In this document: positions 54,675 to 64,000 of the stretch, one piece after another
Numbering within the stretch: position 1 is the first letter of the stretch
Layout: each line of letters opens with the position of its first letter
DNA from: WTKG01 sp963735005
GTDB taxonomy: Bacteria; Actinomycetota; Actinomycetes; Actinomycetales; Demequinaceae
DNA length: 64,000 nt
Direction of reading: 5' to 3'
NCBI GenBank assembly: GCA_963735005.1
Contig: CAVTJA010000010.1
Span: forward strand, 558,001-622,000
Notes under the pieces: model-generated
The model's input: the letters and a program-made list of their open reading frames with translations, nothing else
Told to the model about the DNA's origin: nothing
Databases searched by the model: none
Made by a program: the position numbers and the translations under genes

Positions 54675-56514
54675 ATGACCGCGGCGGCGCTCGTCACTCT
54701 CTCCGGGATCGTCCGGGACCTCGCGGTCGCGTTGACCGCCGGCGGCTTCGTCGTCATCGCCATGGTCGCGCCGAGGGACCACGCGTCCGCCGCCCGAGCG
54801 TCGTCGGTCGCGCGCTGGGCCTCCGCGGTATGGGCCCTCTCGGCCGTCGTGTTCTGCCTCGCGTCGTACGCGTCGATCGCCGGACGCTCCGTCGCCGAAC
54901 CGTCGTTCGGCTCCGAGGCTTGGGCTTTCCTCACGGGGATCGCCCTCGGTCAGACGTACCTTCAGGTCGCGATCGCGGCGGCGCTGACCTCGATCGCCGC
55001 GGCGTTCGTCCGCACCCCGACGCAGGCCGCGTGGGCCCTCGCGCCCGTGGCGTGGGCGCTCGGCGCGCAGGCGCTCGCGGGCCACGCCGCCGGTGCGACC
55101 GACCACAACCTGGCCATCTCCGCGATGTTCCTTCACCTCGTCGGGTCGTCCGCATGGTTCGGCGTCATCGCGTGCCTTGCCCTCGTCAGGGGATCCCTTG
55201 GCGCCGCGACCAAGGACGCGGTGCGCCGGGGTTCAAGGATCGCGGGCTGGGCCGCCGTCATGATCCTCGCCTCGGGAATCGGAAACGCTTGGCTGCGGCT
55301 GTCGTCGCCGTCGGATCTGTGGGAGACGGCGTATGGACGCCTCCTCGCGATCAAGATTGCTCTTTTCGGGCTCGTCGTCGCGCTCGCGGCCGTCTACCGC
55401 AACGCGTTCCTCCCGCGCCTGTCGAACGAGGAGGTGCGCGCGCGATTCTGGCGCGTGCTGAGCGTCGACCTTGGCGCCCTCGTCGCCATCATCGGCATCG
55501 CAGTCGTGCTTGCCGGGACGGCCCCACCGGTGCCCATCGTCCCCACCGGCGTGCCGTCGGCGGCGTTTTCGCTCACCGGATACGAACTGCCGCCCGCCCC
55601 GACGGCGATCGAGTGGATGGGGCAGTGGCGGCTCGAGATGATCACGGGGTTCGCGCTTGCCGTCGCGTTCGTGGTCTATCTCAGGTGGGTCCGGCGCCTG
55701 CGCCGCCGGGGCGACGAGTGGCCGGTGTCGCGGACGCTCTCCTGGTGCGCGGGCCTCGCCATTCTTGGCCTGGGTGACCCAGGGCGCTCCCGCCGTCTAC
55801 GGCCTCGTCAGCTTCTCCGGTCACATGGTGCAGCACATGTTCCTCGTGATGGTCGTTCCCGTTCCCCTCGCCCTTGGCGCGCCTGTCACCCTCGCGCTTC
55901 GGGCCCTTCCGCCCCGCGACGACGGGTCGAGGGGTCCCAGGGAGTGGCTTCGGGCGTTCATCGACTCCCGCCTCCTTCAGCTCCTCGCAAACCCGATCGT
56001 CGCCGCGGTCAACTTCGCCGGCTCAATGTTCGTCTTCTACTACACGGGCATCTTCGCCTGGGTGCTCGAGAACCACGTCGGACACGTGTGGATGGCGCTC
56101 CACTTCGTCGCCGTCGGCTACTTCTTCGTCAACGCACTCGTCGGAATCGACCCGGGCCCGACGCGCCCGCCGTACCCTCTCCGGATGGTCCTGCTCTTCG
56201 CGACCATGGCCTTTCACGCCTTCTTCGGCATCGCGATCATGAGCTCCACCGCCCTGCTCGTACCGCGATGGTTTGGGCTCACCGGACGGATGTGGAATGC
56301 GGATGCGCTGCTCGACCAGCAGGTGGGCGGCGAACTTGCGTGGGGAATCGGCGAGATTCCTGTGGTTCTCCTCGCCATTGGCGTCGCGATGGCCTGGCGG
56401 AGGTCGGAGGAGAGGGTTGCGGAGAGAACGGACCGTCAGGCCGACCGCGATCACGACGCCGAACTCGAGCGGTACAACGCCATGCTCGCGGGCCTCGACG
56501 ACGGCGATCGCTAG
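54675..56514 (+). CDS. CopD-CtaG fusion: copper uptake/cytochrome oxidase assembly membrane protein (one frameshift)
   Basis: About 610 residues. The N-terminal ~300 residues form a CopD-type domain with eight helices, with HLVGSSAWFGVIACLALV and KIALFGLVVALAAVYRN. The C-terminal ~300 residues are a CtaG/caa3-type assembly domain with FSGHMVQHMFLVMVVP, HVGHVWMALHFVAVGYFF and FHAFFGIAIMS, rich in His. An extra T at about 55775 breaks the frame; repair gives AILAWVTQGAPAVYG. This fusion is characteristic of actinobacteria and delivers copper to cytochrome c oxidase or across the membrane. ATG 54675 is preferred over TTG 54669. Confidence 0.88.
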
Positions 56515-56924
56515 CGGGTCTATCCACAGATTTCCTCCACAGGTGTGTGAGGAACTCTCCGCCAAACGGGCCGGTCGGTGGAGAAACCTGTGGGGAAAGA
56601 GTGGACAAAAAAAGGTTCATGATTCCACTTGCGCCCGGGGTGCGGGAGGACTAGACCTATCTCTATCGGGATCGGCCAGCACCAGCGAGAAACCAGGCAA
56701 CTGGGGCCTCAAGGTCGAGGAAGATCTCGGGTTATCCGGACAACGGCGGTCCACGTCGCGGTCTGGTCCCTCGGGGCCGGGTCAAGAACTGTGGGTGACG
56801 GCACAGGGGCCGACGGGCCCGGATAGCAGACCGAGAGGTTGCGCCTTCGGGTGCAATGCCGCATCGTCAATCGCGGCCTTCGGGGCGTCGGGCAACCGTC
56901 GCGTTGAGAACTCGAGGTCATGGC
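56515..56924. other. Intergenic region with DnaA-box-like motifs
   Basis: No convincing gene. At 56519-56605 four sequences resemble the DnaA box TT(A/G)TCCACA in either orientation: CTATCCACA (one mismatch), CCTCCACAG, a TGTGGGGAA and AGTGGACAA (one mismatch in TTGTCCACA, reversed). The rest (56660-56920) is GC-rich and contains short self-complementary patches but no RNA family that I recognise. Confidence 0.4.
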
Positions 56925-56957
56925 AAGGCCCCTCGGACGCTTACTCCGAGGGGCCTT
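56925..56957. terminator. Strong hairpin, probable terminator
   Basis: AAGGCCCCTCGGA-CGCTTAC-TCCGAGGGGCCTT has a perfect 13-bp stem with a 7-nt loop. It lacks a T-run on either side. It is about 410 bp past the CopD-CtaG stop, so it may end a separate transcript from the gap before it. Confidence 0.7.
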
Positions 56958-57005
56958 CGCCTTGTGTCCGGCGGCCCTCGCCTCCGAACACCACCACGGT
57001 AGGTC

Positions 57006-57221
57006 GACTCTCCGCTCGCGGGAAGCATCGACACGCTGGTCGCCGCGACCGGAGCCAACAGCGACCTCGGGCCGATCGCCCTGGTCAACGGCCTCATCAA
57101 CCTCGTCCTTCCCGTCGCGAACGCCGCCACGGACGGCGCCGGCGCGGTGCATCTCGGGGACTTCGGCCTGGCCGGAACGCAAACGGCGTTGGCCGCGCTC
57201 TCCAGGCACGGTCACCGGTAG
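57006..57221 (+). pseudogene. Orphan coding-like fragment
   Basis: After a stop, one frame reads VDSPLAGSIDTLVAATGANS, then an uninterrupted hydrophobic and polar mix to a stop at 57219-57221 (ALAALSRHGHR). It lacks a start codon and a ribosome site but has coding-like third-position GC. It may be the tail of a broken surface or membrane protein gene whose 5' part is lost or shifted. Family unknown. Confidence 0.4.
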
Positions 57222-57251
57222 CATCGAGACAGATGCGACGAGGAGGCTCGG

Positions 57252-58976
57252 ATGACCAATCCGCCGCCTGAGCGCGACGACGATCCGCTGCGGAGTTCGT
57301 CGACGTCCGGGGCCGACCGCGTCGCGCCCGACCCCGCGTCCGAGGGTTCCGCTGACGGGGAGACCGCGCCTGCCCCGCACTCGTTCTTCGCGCCCGTGAA
57401 CGCGACGCCTTCCACGGACGACTCACCGCCGCCCGCGCCGACGTCGGGCCCGGTTCCCGCGGTTCCGCCGCCCTCGCCGACGACGGGTCCAGTTCCCCGC
57501 CGCCGCCGCCCCCGCCGACAACGGGCTCCGGTTCCCGCCGTTCCGCCTCCCGCGCCGACGACGGGCCCGGTTCCCGCCGTTCCGCCTCCCGCGCCGACGA
57601 CGGGCCCGGTTCCCGCCGTTCCGCCGCCCCCGCTGACGACGGGTCCAGGTTCGACGGGCGCGGCCCCGACACCCCCGCCCCCGCTGACGACGGGCCCGGT
57701 TCCCGCCGTTCCGCCTCCCCCGCCGACGACGGGCCCGGTTCGCCGCCGTTCCGCCGCCCCCGCTGACGACGGGCCCGGTTCGACGGGCGCGGCCCCGACA
57801 CCCCCGCCCCCACTGTCGACGGGCGCAGTTTCGCCGCCGCCGCCCACACCGACGTCAGGTGCGATCCCGACACCCCCGCCCCCGCTGTCGACGGGTCCAG
57901 TTGCCAAGGTTTCGACCCCGCCGCCGGCGCCCTCCCCAAGCGCGCCCGACGCCGGGCCGTCTGATGCCCCTGCCGCCCCCTGGGCGAAGGTCTCGGTGGA
58001 TCCGGCTACCGCTTCCGGCCCGGCGGGACCGCCGTCGGCGCCGACGGCGGCATCGCCCGCTCCGCCCGTCGAGGCGTCGCGCAAGAAGCTGGGTCGGCGC
58101 CGCGCCGCACCGTCGCCCGCCCCGGTCGTCGCCGAGTCTCCGGGCCCCGAACAGGAGCCGCACGTCGCGGCCGAAGCGCCGCCGGTCACAGGCGGACCTC
58201 CGTCGGTCGCCAGCGATCCCCCGCCCACCGCCGCGATCTTCGGGGGCCCGGGAGGTACCGATGAACCTCCGGCCGACCAGCCGCCGAGCACGGGCAAGAA
58301 CTGGATGGGGCTCGTCGCGATCATCATGAGTGTGATCGGCTTGGGGCCGGTCGGGATCGTGATGGGTCACCTGGGACTGCGAGCCGCCCGCCGCGGCCAA
58401 GCGTCGAACCGTGGCACCGCGATGGTCGGTGCGGTGGTGGGGTATGCGAGCGTCGCCGTGCTCGCGGGGGTGTTGGTCGTCATGGGAGCGATTCCGGGCT
58501 TCAAGCCGTTCGGACCGTCGGCCGTCTCCCCGAGCGTGACGGTGACGACTCCCGCGGCGTCCACCGACTACACGCTCGACACCACCCTGACTACGGCCGA
58601 CCAATGGTTCGGACTCAGCCTCGGAGACTGCGTGGACTCCTTCGACTCGCGAACGGATCCCCAGGATCTGCTCATCGAGCAGCCGACGGTTGTGCCCTGC
58701 TCCGACCCGCACTATGGCGAGGTCTACGCGATCGCGGAGATCACCGGGGATGCAGCCCCCGACGACGCGACGTTCGCGCTTCAAAGCCGCGAGGTATGCA
58801 CCGGGCAGCTATTCACGACCTACGTCGGCGGCGACGGCTTCGCGGCATCGGAGTTGTACTACGACGTCCTGTACCCCGCCGAGCGGTCGTGGGACAACGG
58901 GACGCACCAGATGGTGTGCCTGCTCGTAGAAAAGGGTGAGTCGACGACGGGCTCGCTTCGAGGTTCGGGACGATAG
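57252..58976 (+). CDS. Proline-rich DUF4190/septum-formation-domain membrane protein 1
   Basis: A 574-residue protein. The first ~340 residues are a cytoplasmic, very Pro-rich region with PPPxPTTGP repeats. Then NWMGLVAIIMSVIGLGPVGI...GHLGL and a second helix form the DUF4190 two-helix membrane unit (about 345-415). The extracytoplasmic end (about 445-570) matches the septum-formation-type domain, with GDCVDSF, VPCSDPHYGEVYA and QMVCLL cysteines. GAGGAGG precedes ATG 57252. In the repeat region, runs such as PRRRRPRRQRA look like a temporary +1/-1 phase shift. Function: unknown wall-associated or division-linked role. Confidence 0.82.
   Translation: MTNPPPERDDDPLRSSSTSGADRVAPDPASEGSADGETAPAPHSFFAPVNATPSTDDSPPPAPTSGPVPAVPPPSPTTGPVPRRRRPRRQRAPVPAVPPPAPTTGPVPAVPPPAPTTGPVPAVPPPPLTTGPGSTGAAPTPPPPLTTGPVPAVPPPPPTTGPVRRRSAAPADDGPGSTGAAPTPPPPLSTGAVSPPPPTPTSGAIPTPPPPLSTGPVAKVSTPPPAPSPSAPDAGPSDAPAAPWAKVSVDPATASGPAGPPSAPTAASPAPPVEASRKKLGRRRAAPSPAPVVAESPGPEQEPHVAAEAPPVTGGPPSVASDPPPTAAIFGGPGGTDEPPADQPPSTGKNWMGLVAIIMSVIGLGPVGIVMGHLGLRAARRGQASNRGTAMVGAVVGYASVAVLAGVLVVMGAIPGFKPFGPSAVSPSVTVTTPAASTDYTLDTTLTTADQWFGLSLGDCVDSFDSRTDPQDLLIEQPTVVPCSDPHYGEVYAIAEITGDAAPDDATFALQSREVCTGQLFTTYVGGDGFAASELYYDVLYPAERSWDNGTHQMVCLLVEKGESTTGSLRGSGR
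57430..57920 (+). repeat. Degenerate Pro-Thr-Gly coding repeats
   Basis: About ten imperfect units of roughly 42-54 bp encode PVPAVPPP(A/P)PTTG or GSTGAAPTPPPPLTTG in the protein above. Near-identical tracts lie at about 57535-57620 and 57637-57715. Such repeats change copy number easily and are a likely place for misassembly. Confidence 0.8.
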
Positions 58977-58985
58977 GGGAATGGC

Positions 58986-59927
58986 ATGAGCACGCGGCGA
59001 CCGGGAGATGACGACCCCTTTGCGAATCCGAAGTCGGGGTCAGGATGGTCCGGTACGGCGCAGCCTCCTCCCCCGGGACCCCCGCTTCCCCCAGGATCGC
59101 CCGGCTCTCCGCAGGTGACCCCGCCCTACCCGCCCTCGGCGCCCCCGCCCGCTGCGGGCCCGCAGGGCATGTACCCGCCGCCGCCCCCACCGTCGGGCAC
59201 GTGGGGAGCCTCAAGCGCGAAGAACTGGATGGGCATTGTGTCGCTCGTCCTCGGGATTCTGTGCTTTGGCGGGCTTCTCGGCATCATCTTCGGCCACATG
59301 GGGCTCGCCGCCTGCAAGCGCGGCGAGGCGAACAACCGGGGCGTCGCGCTCGCCGGGGTGATTGTGAACTACTCGCTCGTGGGGCTCGGCCTGATCTTCG
59401 TCATCATGGCCGGCATCCTGAGTGCGGTCAGTCCGACGAGTGGTTCCTCGAGCAACACGTACCCCAACTCCGGCTTCATCGAGCCCACCGATTCGCCCGT
59501 GGTTGCCGACTCGGGCGAGGTGGACGTCAGCCGTACGGTCGACACCTCGCTCCAGTCCGCTCCGTACTGGTACGACCTCCACGTGGGTGACTGCGTCTCC
59601 AAGTTCTGGAATGACGACGGCACCTTCATCGCGCCGACCTCGCTCCCGTGCGAAACAAGCCACTACGGTGAGGTCTACGTCATCGGCCGCGTGAGCGGGG
59701 AGCTCCCCGTGAACGACGCGACATTCAGCGCGCTCACGAGCCAGGTGTGCGAGGGCCCGGACTTCGCCACCTACTTCGGCGTCGAGGACTACTACGCGTC
59801 GAGCCTCTTCTACGACGTCCTGTATCCGGACGACAACTTCTGGAACTCGGGCAACCACGACATGGTGTGCGTCGCGGTAGAGGTGGACGAATCGAGCGTC
59901 GGTTCGTTGAGGGGAAGTGGGCTGTAG
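58986..59927 (+). CDS. Proline-rich DUF4190/septum-formation-domain membrane protein 2
   Basis: A 313-residue paralog of the preceding gene, 9 bp downstream. A shorter Pro/Gly-rich cytoplasmic region (residues 1-75) is followed by NWMGIVSLVLGILCFGGLLGIIFGHMGL and a second helix (about 78-145), then the extracytoplasmic domain with VGDCVSKF, LPCETSHYGEVYVIG and DMVCVAV. Both copies end in GSLRGSG. The pair is co-transcribed and probably acts together. Intact. Confidence 0.85.
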   Translation: MSTRRPGDDDPFANPKSGSGWSGTAQPPPPGPPLPPGSPGSPQVTPPYPPSAPPPAAGPQGMYPPPPPPSGTWGASSAKNWMGIVSLVLGILCFGGLLGIIFGHMGLAACKRGEANNRGVALAGVIVNYSLVGLGLIFVIMAGILSAVSPTSGSSSNTYPNSGFIEPTDSPVVADSGEVDVSRTVDTSLQSAPYWYDLHVGDCVSKFWNDDGTFIAPTSLPCETSHYGEVYVIGRVSGELPVNDATFSALTSQVCEGPDFATYFGVEDYYASSLFYDVLYPDDNFWNSGNHDMVCVAVEVDESSVGSLRGSGL

Positions 59928-59941
59928 GCACCTGGCCGCGG

Positions 59942-60012
59942 AGCGGGTGACGGGAATCGAACCCGCGCCATCAGCTTGGGAAGCTGAAGTTCTACCATTG
60001 AACTACACCCGC
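59942..60012 (-). tRNA. tRNA-Gly (anticodon CCC)
   Basis: On the minus strand the acceptor GCGGGTG (5') pairs with CACCCGC (3'), the D arm is GTTCAATGGTAGAAC, the anticodon stem TCAGC/GCTGA encloses the loop TTCCCAA (anticodon CCC), and the T arm is GCGGG-TTCGATT-CCCGT. The discriminator base is T and the 3' CCA is not encoded. It reads GGG codons, common in a high-GC genome. Confidence 0.95.
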
Positions 60013-60078
60013 GCGACGGCACCGTAGTGGCGGTGCCGGGCGGTACCCAGCATAGTAGGAACGACGCAAGGGGCGACG

Positions 60079-60408
60079 ATGGCGATGTTCGGTCTGAAGG
60101 GCCCGCGTCGCCATGACTGTGCGGATCACGGGCCGCTGATGCCCGAGGACGTCCTCGCCAAGCGATTCCGCGTCCACAGGCTTGCCGTTGGCTACGATCC
60201 CGAAGAGGTCGACGACTTCCTCGACGGGGTGGCGGCGGCGATGGCGGGCTTCACGCAGCCGCTGACCGCCTGGGACATTCGCCAACACGAATTCGCCAAC
60301 CAGAAGCGCTACGGCGCCTTCAACCCCGAGGATGTCGACGAATTCCTCGAGTGCATCGCGCGAACCCTCGAGGGCTCCACCGGGGCCCCCCCGGTGATTG
60401 ACGCCTAG
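60079..60408 (+). CDS. DivIVA-domain small protein
   Basis: A 109-residue protein with two copies of the short DivIVA-type motif: RFRVHRLAVGYDPEEVDDFL and, later, YGAFNPEDVDEFL. Such DivI1A-motif proteins occur in actinobacteria and may interact with the cell-pole or growth machinery. There is no long coiled coil as in Wag31, so it is not the main DivIVA. ATG 60079 or ATG 60085 may be used. Function unknown. Confidence 0.8.
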   Translation: MAMFGLKGPRRHDCADHGPLMPEDVLAKRFRVHRLAVGYDPEEVDDFLDGVAAAMAGFTQPLTAWDIRQHEFANQKRYGAFNPEDVDEFLECIARTLEGSTGAPPVIDA

Positions 60409-60429
60409 TCTCGTCGGCGGCCGCCCGGG

Positions 60430-61780
60430 CTAGGCCCGGCTCGCGTCGTCCTCGATCTGCTGTTCGCCGACCGCAAGGGTCGCCGCCTCGCGCGCCTCGC
60501 GCGCGGCGGCGGTGCTCCGTCGGGCACCGGGTTCCGTAATCCGAACGAGCGGACGGTGGACGTGGTAGGTCACGCCCACGTCCCAGTGGCGGACCGACCA
60601 CCAGGCCGCGCCGACCGCGACGAGCAGGGTGGTGATCGAGCCAATGCCGATCGACCACCGTGGACCGAAGGCCTCGCCGATCCACCCGACGATGGGCGAG
60701 CCGATCGGTCCGGCGCCCAGGAAGACCATCATGTACAGCGCCATGACGCGCCCGCGCATCGCGGGTTCGGTGGTCGTCTGGATGGTGGCGTTCGCCGCCG
60801 TCATCATCGTGAGCGCGGCGAGCCCGACGGGCACGCACGTCACCGCGTAGATCAGGTAGGTGGGGGCAAGCGCCATGAGGGTCGTCGAGGCCGCCATGGC
60901 GAACGCGGCTCCGACGACGAGCCTCACGCTCGGGTTGGTGCGCCGTGCGGCCAGGAGGGCCCCGGCGAGCGAACCGACGGCGATGACCGAGCCGAGGATC
61001 CCGTACTCGCCCGGGCCCTTGCCGAATTCGATGCGAGCCATGAGCGCGCTCGTCAGCTGGAAGTTGAGGCCGAACGCCGAGACGACGGAGACGATGACCA
61101 TGATCACGACGATGTCGGCGCGTCCGCGAACGTACTTCAGGGCCTCGCGGATCTGGCCGGGCGAGCGCCGAGTCCTCGCCGGCGAGACGAGCTCGGACCG
61201 GCGCATCGCGAGCAGCGCCGCGATCGTCGCCACGAACGTGAGCCCGTTCGTGAGGAAGACCCAGCCCGTGCCGACCCACGCGATCATCAGACCCGCGATC
61301 CCCGGGCCGATGAGGCGCGCGGAGTGGAAGGAAGCGCTGTTGAGCCCGACCGCGTTCGGGAGGTGACTCGGGCGGCACGAGAGACGCGACGAACGTCTGA
61401 CGAACGGGCGCGTCGAGCGCGGTCGCGCACCCCAGCAGCCCGGCGAACACGTACACGTGCCACAACTCCACGTGGCCGAAGACGACGAGGAGGCCGAGCC
61501 CGAGCGCGAGGAGGGCGGCCGCCGTCTGCGTCGCGAGGAGCATCCTCCGTTGATTGACGCGATCCGCGAGCACTCCCGCCCACGGCCCGAGGAGTAGCGC
61601 GGGCAAGAACTGGAGCCCGGTCACGATTCCGACCGCCACGCCCGAGTCCTTGGTCAGCACGGTGAGGACGAGCCAGTCCTGCGCGACGCGCTGCATCCAG
61701 GCGCCGCTGTTGGAGATCATCGCCCCGAAGAACCAGAGGCGGTAGTTGTGAAAGCGGAGGGACGCGAAGGTTGTCCTCAT
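60430..61780 (-). CDS. MFS transporter, EntS-like (one frameshift)
   Basis: About 450 residues with twelve helices. FASLRFHNYRLWFFGAMISNSGAWMQ at the start and GPWAGVLADRVNQRRML (motif A) are typical of the enterobactin-exporter/tetracycline-like MFS branch. An extra C at about 61368 is removed to restore VPPSHLPNAVGLNSASFHSAR. The C-terminal ~35 residues are Ala/Arg/Glu-rich and cytoplasmic. Efflux of a siderophore or drug is possible; the substrate is unknown. Confidence 0.88.
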
Positions 61781-61863
61781 GCGCGGGCGATCCTGACGCC
61801 CGCTCGCCAGCGCGCGGTCATGCTCCTACCGTACGTCCGACGGCGTGGGACCCGTGACCGCGA

Positions 61864-61891
61864 CGGCCCGCCCCCCTGAAGGGACGGGCCG
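61864..61891 (-). terminator. Hairpin after the MMPL gene
   Basis: CGGCCCG (61864-61870) pairs with CGGGCCG (61885-61891), extended internally by CCC/GGG. It lies 17 bp past the MMPL stop on the minus strand. No clear T-run. Confidence 0.55.
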
Positions 61892-61907
61892 CCGAGAGGG
61901 ATAAGGC

Positions 61908-64000
61908 TCACACGAGTGCCGGCTCGCGCTCCTCGTCCCTGCTTCGCCACCGCGGACGGCGCGGGCGCCGCCTCGATGGACATCTGTCGGGAAGCCACTG
62001 AGCCACGAGGGCAGGTACCAGTTGGCGTCGCCCAGCCAGGCCATCGCGGCGGGGACGAGCAGGACCCGGATGATGGTCGCGTCGACGAGCACCGCGAATC
62101 CGAGCCCGAAGCCCCACTGGGACATCTCGGGGATCGACGATGCGGCAAACCCGCCGAACACGGCGATCATGATCGCGGCCGCGCCCGTGATGAGCGGGCC
62201 CGTCCTCGCGAGGCCCTCGACGATCGCGCGAGTGTTGTCGCCCGTGGCGTCGTAGCGCTCCTTGACCCGGCTCAGCAGGAACACGTGGTAGTCCATCGAC
62301 AGCCCGAAGACGAGCGCGAAGATGAACACCGGCATGTACGGCGAGATGCCCGCGACCGACGGAAGACCGATGGCCTCTCCCCAGCCGAACTGGTAGGCCG
62401 CGACGAGCGCGCCGAACGCGGCGCCGACCCCGAGCACGTTGAGCGTGATCGCCTTGAGGGCGATGACGATGGAGCGGAACATCACGAGAAGCACGAGGAA
62501 CGTGACCGCGAGAACCGAGGCGAAGACCTTCCACATCCCCCCGCCGAACAGCGCAATCTCGTCGTGCGCCTTGGCCTGATCGCCGGCGACGAAGCCCGTC
62601 GCCGAGGTTCCCGCGAGCGCGGTCGGCACGAGGTCGTCGCGGAGCCGATCGAGCGCCGCGTCGGAGCGCGGGTCGTCGGAGCCGTAGAGGTCGTGCGTGT
62701 CGATGAAGGCCACGTCCCCCCGAACGTCGACCGTGGTCCCGGCGTACGCCGGGTCGGCCTCGATGGCGTCGGCGAGTGCCGCGATCTGCGGGCCGGCGTC
62801 GGACGCCCCGGAAACCGCGACGAACGTCGCCGACTGGCCGTACCCGAACTCGTTCACCAGGACCGTGTTCGCCTGGCGCACGGGAAAGTCCTCGGGCATG
62901 GCGTCGGGGCCCGCGTTCGCCAGTCGGATCGAGAATGCCGGCGCGGCGAGCGCGAGAAGCACCGTCACGCCGACGATTGCGGACACCGCGGGCCGCGCGA
63001 TCACGGCCCTCGCGATCCTGACCCACGTCGCCGAAACCTCGCCAGGGTGGGCGGTGGGGACGCGCCCCTTGTTGACCCGGTGTCCCAGGAGCCGCAGGAC
63101 GGCGGGAAGCAGCGTGAGCGCGGCGGCGACGGAGACGAGCGCCACGAGGCCCGCGCCGATTCCCATCGAGAACGTCATGTTCGTCGGAATCAGGAACATC
63201 GACCCGAGCGAGATGACGACGGTCGCACCGGAGAGCAGGACCGCCCGATTCGCGGTGTTCCCCGCGACCGCGACAGCGTCGACAACGCTCCTGCCGTTCG
63301 CGAGCTCCTCGCGGAACCGCTGCACGGACACGAGCGAGTAGTCGATGCCGAGCGCGAGGCCGAGCATCGCCGCAATGGTGAGGGCGCCGTCGTACACGGC
63401 GTCGATCCGGCCCAGTGCCGCGACGATGCCGGTGGTGGTGATCACGGAGACGAAGGCGACCCCGAGCGGGAGACCCGCCGCGGCGAACGCGCCGAAGACG
63501 ATCACCAGGATGACGAGCGCCGCGATCAGTCCGAACGACTCGCCGCGGGCGAGTTGCTCGTCGGCGAGGTCGGCGAACTGGAGGGTCCACGACTCGGGGC
63601 CGGTCACGTACAGGTCAATCCCGGGGGCATCCACGGCGTTCACCGCGGTCAGGACGGCGCGCACCACCTCCGGGTCGGGCACCGTCTCGAAGGCGACGAG
63701 CGCCGCGAAACCGGAGTTCGACACGGCGGGCGAGCCGGGCGTCGGGAGCACCGACGAGGTGACGCCGTCCGTCGTGCGGAGGATCTCCGCGACGGCCGAG
63801 ACCGCGGCGTCGAACGCCGGGTCGCCGAGCCGGGACGTCGTTGACGAGACGAGGACGGTCTCGTGGAACGCGTCGCCGCCCGGCTCCCGGTCGGAACTGC
63901 GCGTCGAGCGCGTACGCCGAGTCCGACTCGGTGGTCACGAGGTTCTTCGACTCGACCGTCGTGTAGTCGTTGACGGTGCCGGCGAGGTAGAACGCCGCGA
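61908..64000 (-). CDS. MMPL/RND-family membrane transporter, 5' end outside the window (frameshifted)
   Basis: At least 695 residues of an MMPL-type exporter, continuing past the right edge. Two six-helix blocks are seen, with GESFGLIAALVILVIVFGAF, LGLALGIDYSLVSVQRFREEL and, in the second half, FALVFGLSMDYHVFLLSRVKERY, the (G/A)xDY proton-relay motifs. A large extracytoplasmic loop lies between. Frame changes near 63885 (GAGGDAFHETVLVSSTTSRL restored) and near 61990 lead to the end RDEEREPALV at 61908. MMPL proteins in actinobacteria export lipids or glycolipids; a link to the surface-glycan island is possible but not shown. Confidence 0.88.

Noticed and set aside
56515..56620. Chromosomal replication origin
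   Set aside because: Only imperfect DnaA-box-like sites are seen and no dnaA, dnaN or AT-rich unwinding region is adjacent.
57212..58327. A Gly-rich 371-residue antisense frame that looks like a PE-PGRS-type protein
   Set aside because: The glycine runs come from reading the proline-repeat DNA backwards; there is no start signal or family feature.
61916..63844. A 642-residue open frame on the plus strand
   Set aside because: It is antisense to the MMPL gene, has an Arg/Asp/Glu/His-biased composition and no membrane helices or motifs.
1..64000. CRISPR arrays or insertion sequences
   Set aside because: No regularly spaced identical repeats with unique spacers, and no transposase gene or terminal inverted repeat pair, could be found by reading.

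Overview
The window looks like a chromosomal segment of a high-GC actinobacterium, probably of the order Micrococcales. Evidence: very GC-rich coding DNA, frequent GTG/TTG starts, a CopD-CtaG fusion, an actinobacterial-type E1/E2 2-oxoacid dehydrogenase, DUF4190/septum-formation-domain proteins and a DivIVA-type protein. The species cannot be named from sequence alone. No insertion sequence, prophage or CRISPR array is visible.

Layout. 0-10 kb: sugar metabolism (aldo/keto reductase end, PfkB kinase), a copper module (copA, copZ and a MerR regulator, with look-alike operators at both promoters), an ArsR-SulP pair, a racemase, a GNAT/P-loop fusion and a luciferase-like oxidoreductase. 10-16.7 kb: phosphoketolase facing a paralogous enolase, a nitrilase-family enzyme and a hybrid histidine kinase, all broken by indels. 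16.8-27.4 kb: two thioredoxin-like lipoproteins with CcdA, a flippase-like membrane protein, a CPBP protease, purB, a small protein coupled to an alpha/beta hydrolase, a holin-family protein, an aminotransferase and a small membrane protein.

27.5-48.3 kb is the most interesting part: a surface-glycan island. In order it carries a GT2, a Wzm/Wzt-type ABC exporter, a sialyltransferase-like protein, a CMP-nonulosonate synthetase fused to a KdsC-like phosphatase, a short NeuB-type synthase, two membrane O-acyltransferases with SGNH domains plus the 3' scrap of a third, a GT8 protein with an MptE/DUF115- or GT42-like C-terminus, two divergent sulfotransferase-like genes, and a PAPS-forming set (cysQ-like, cysD, cysN, TauE/SafE, cysC) with no sulfite-forming genes. 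Together these suggest an exported polymer containing Kdn or a sialic-acid-like sugar, decorated by O-acylation and sulfation.

48.3-64 kb: an E1alpha-E1beta-E2 operon behind a striking palindrome, an MFS pump, the CopD-CtaG fusion, a 0.7 kb gap with DnaA-box-like motifs and a hairpin, two paralogous proline-rich membrane proteins, tRNA-Gly(CCC), a DivIVA-type protein, another MFS protein and the end of an MMPL transporter.

Many genes are interrupted by frameshifts that are nearly all explained by one extra or missing base in a short G/C run. They cluster in patches (about 10.8-16.6, 19-20, 44-51, 53-64 kb), while 0-10.8 and 24.2-44.2 kb are clean. I read them as consensus sequencing errors, so these genes are annotated as single full-length CDSs with the frame breaks noted.
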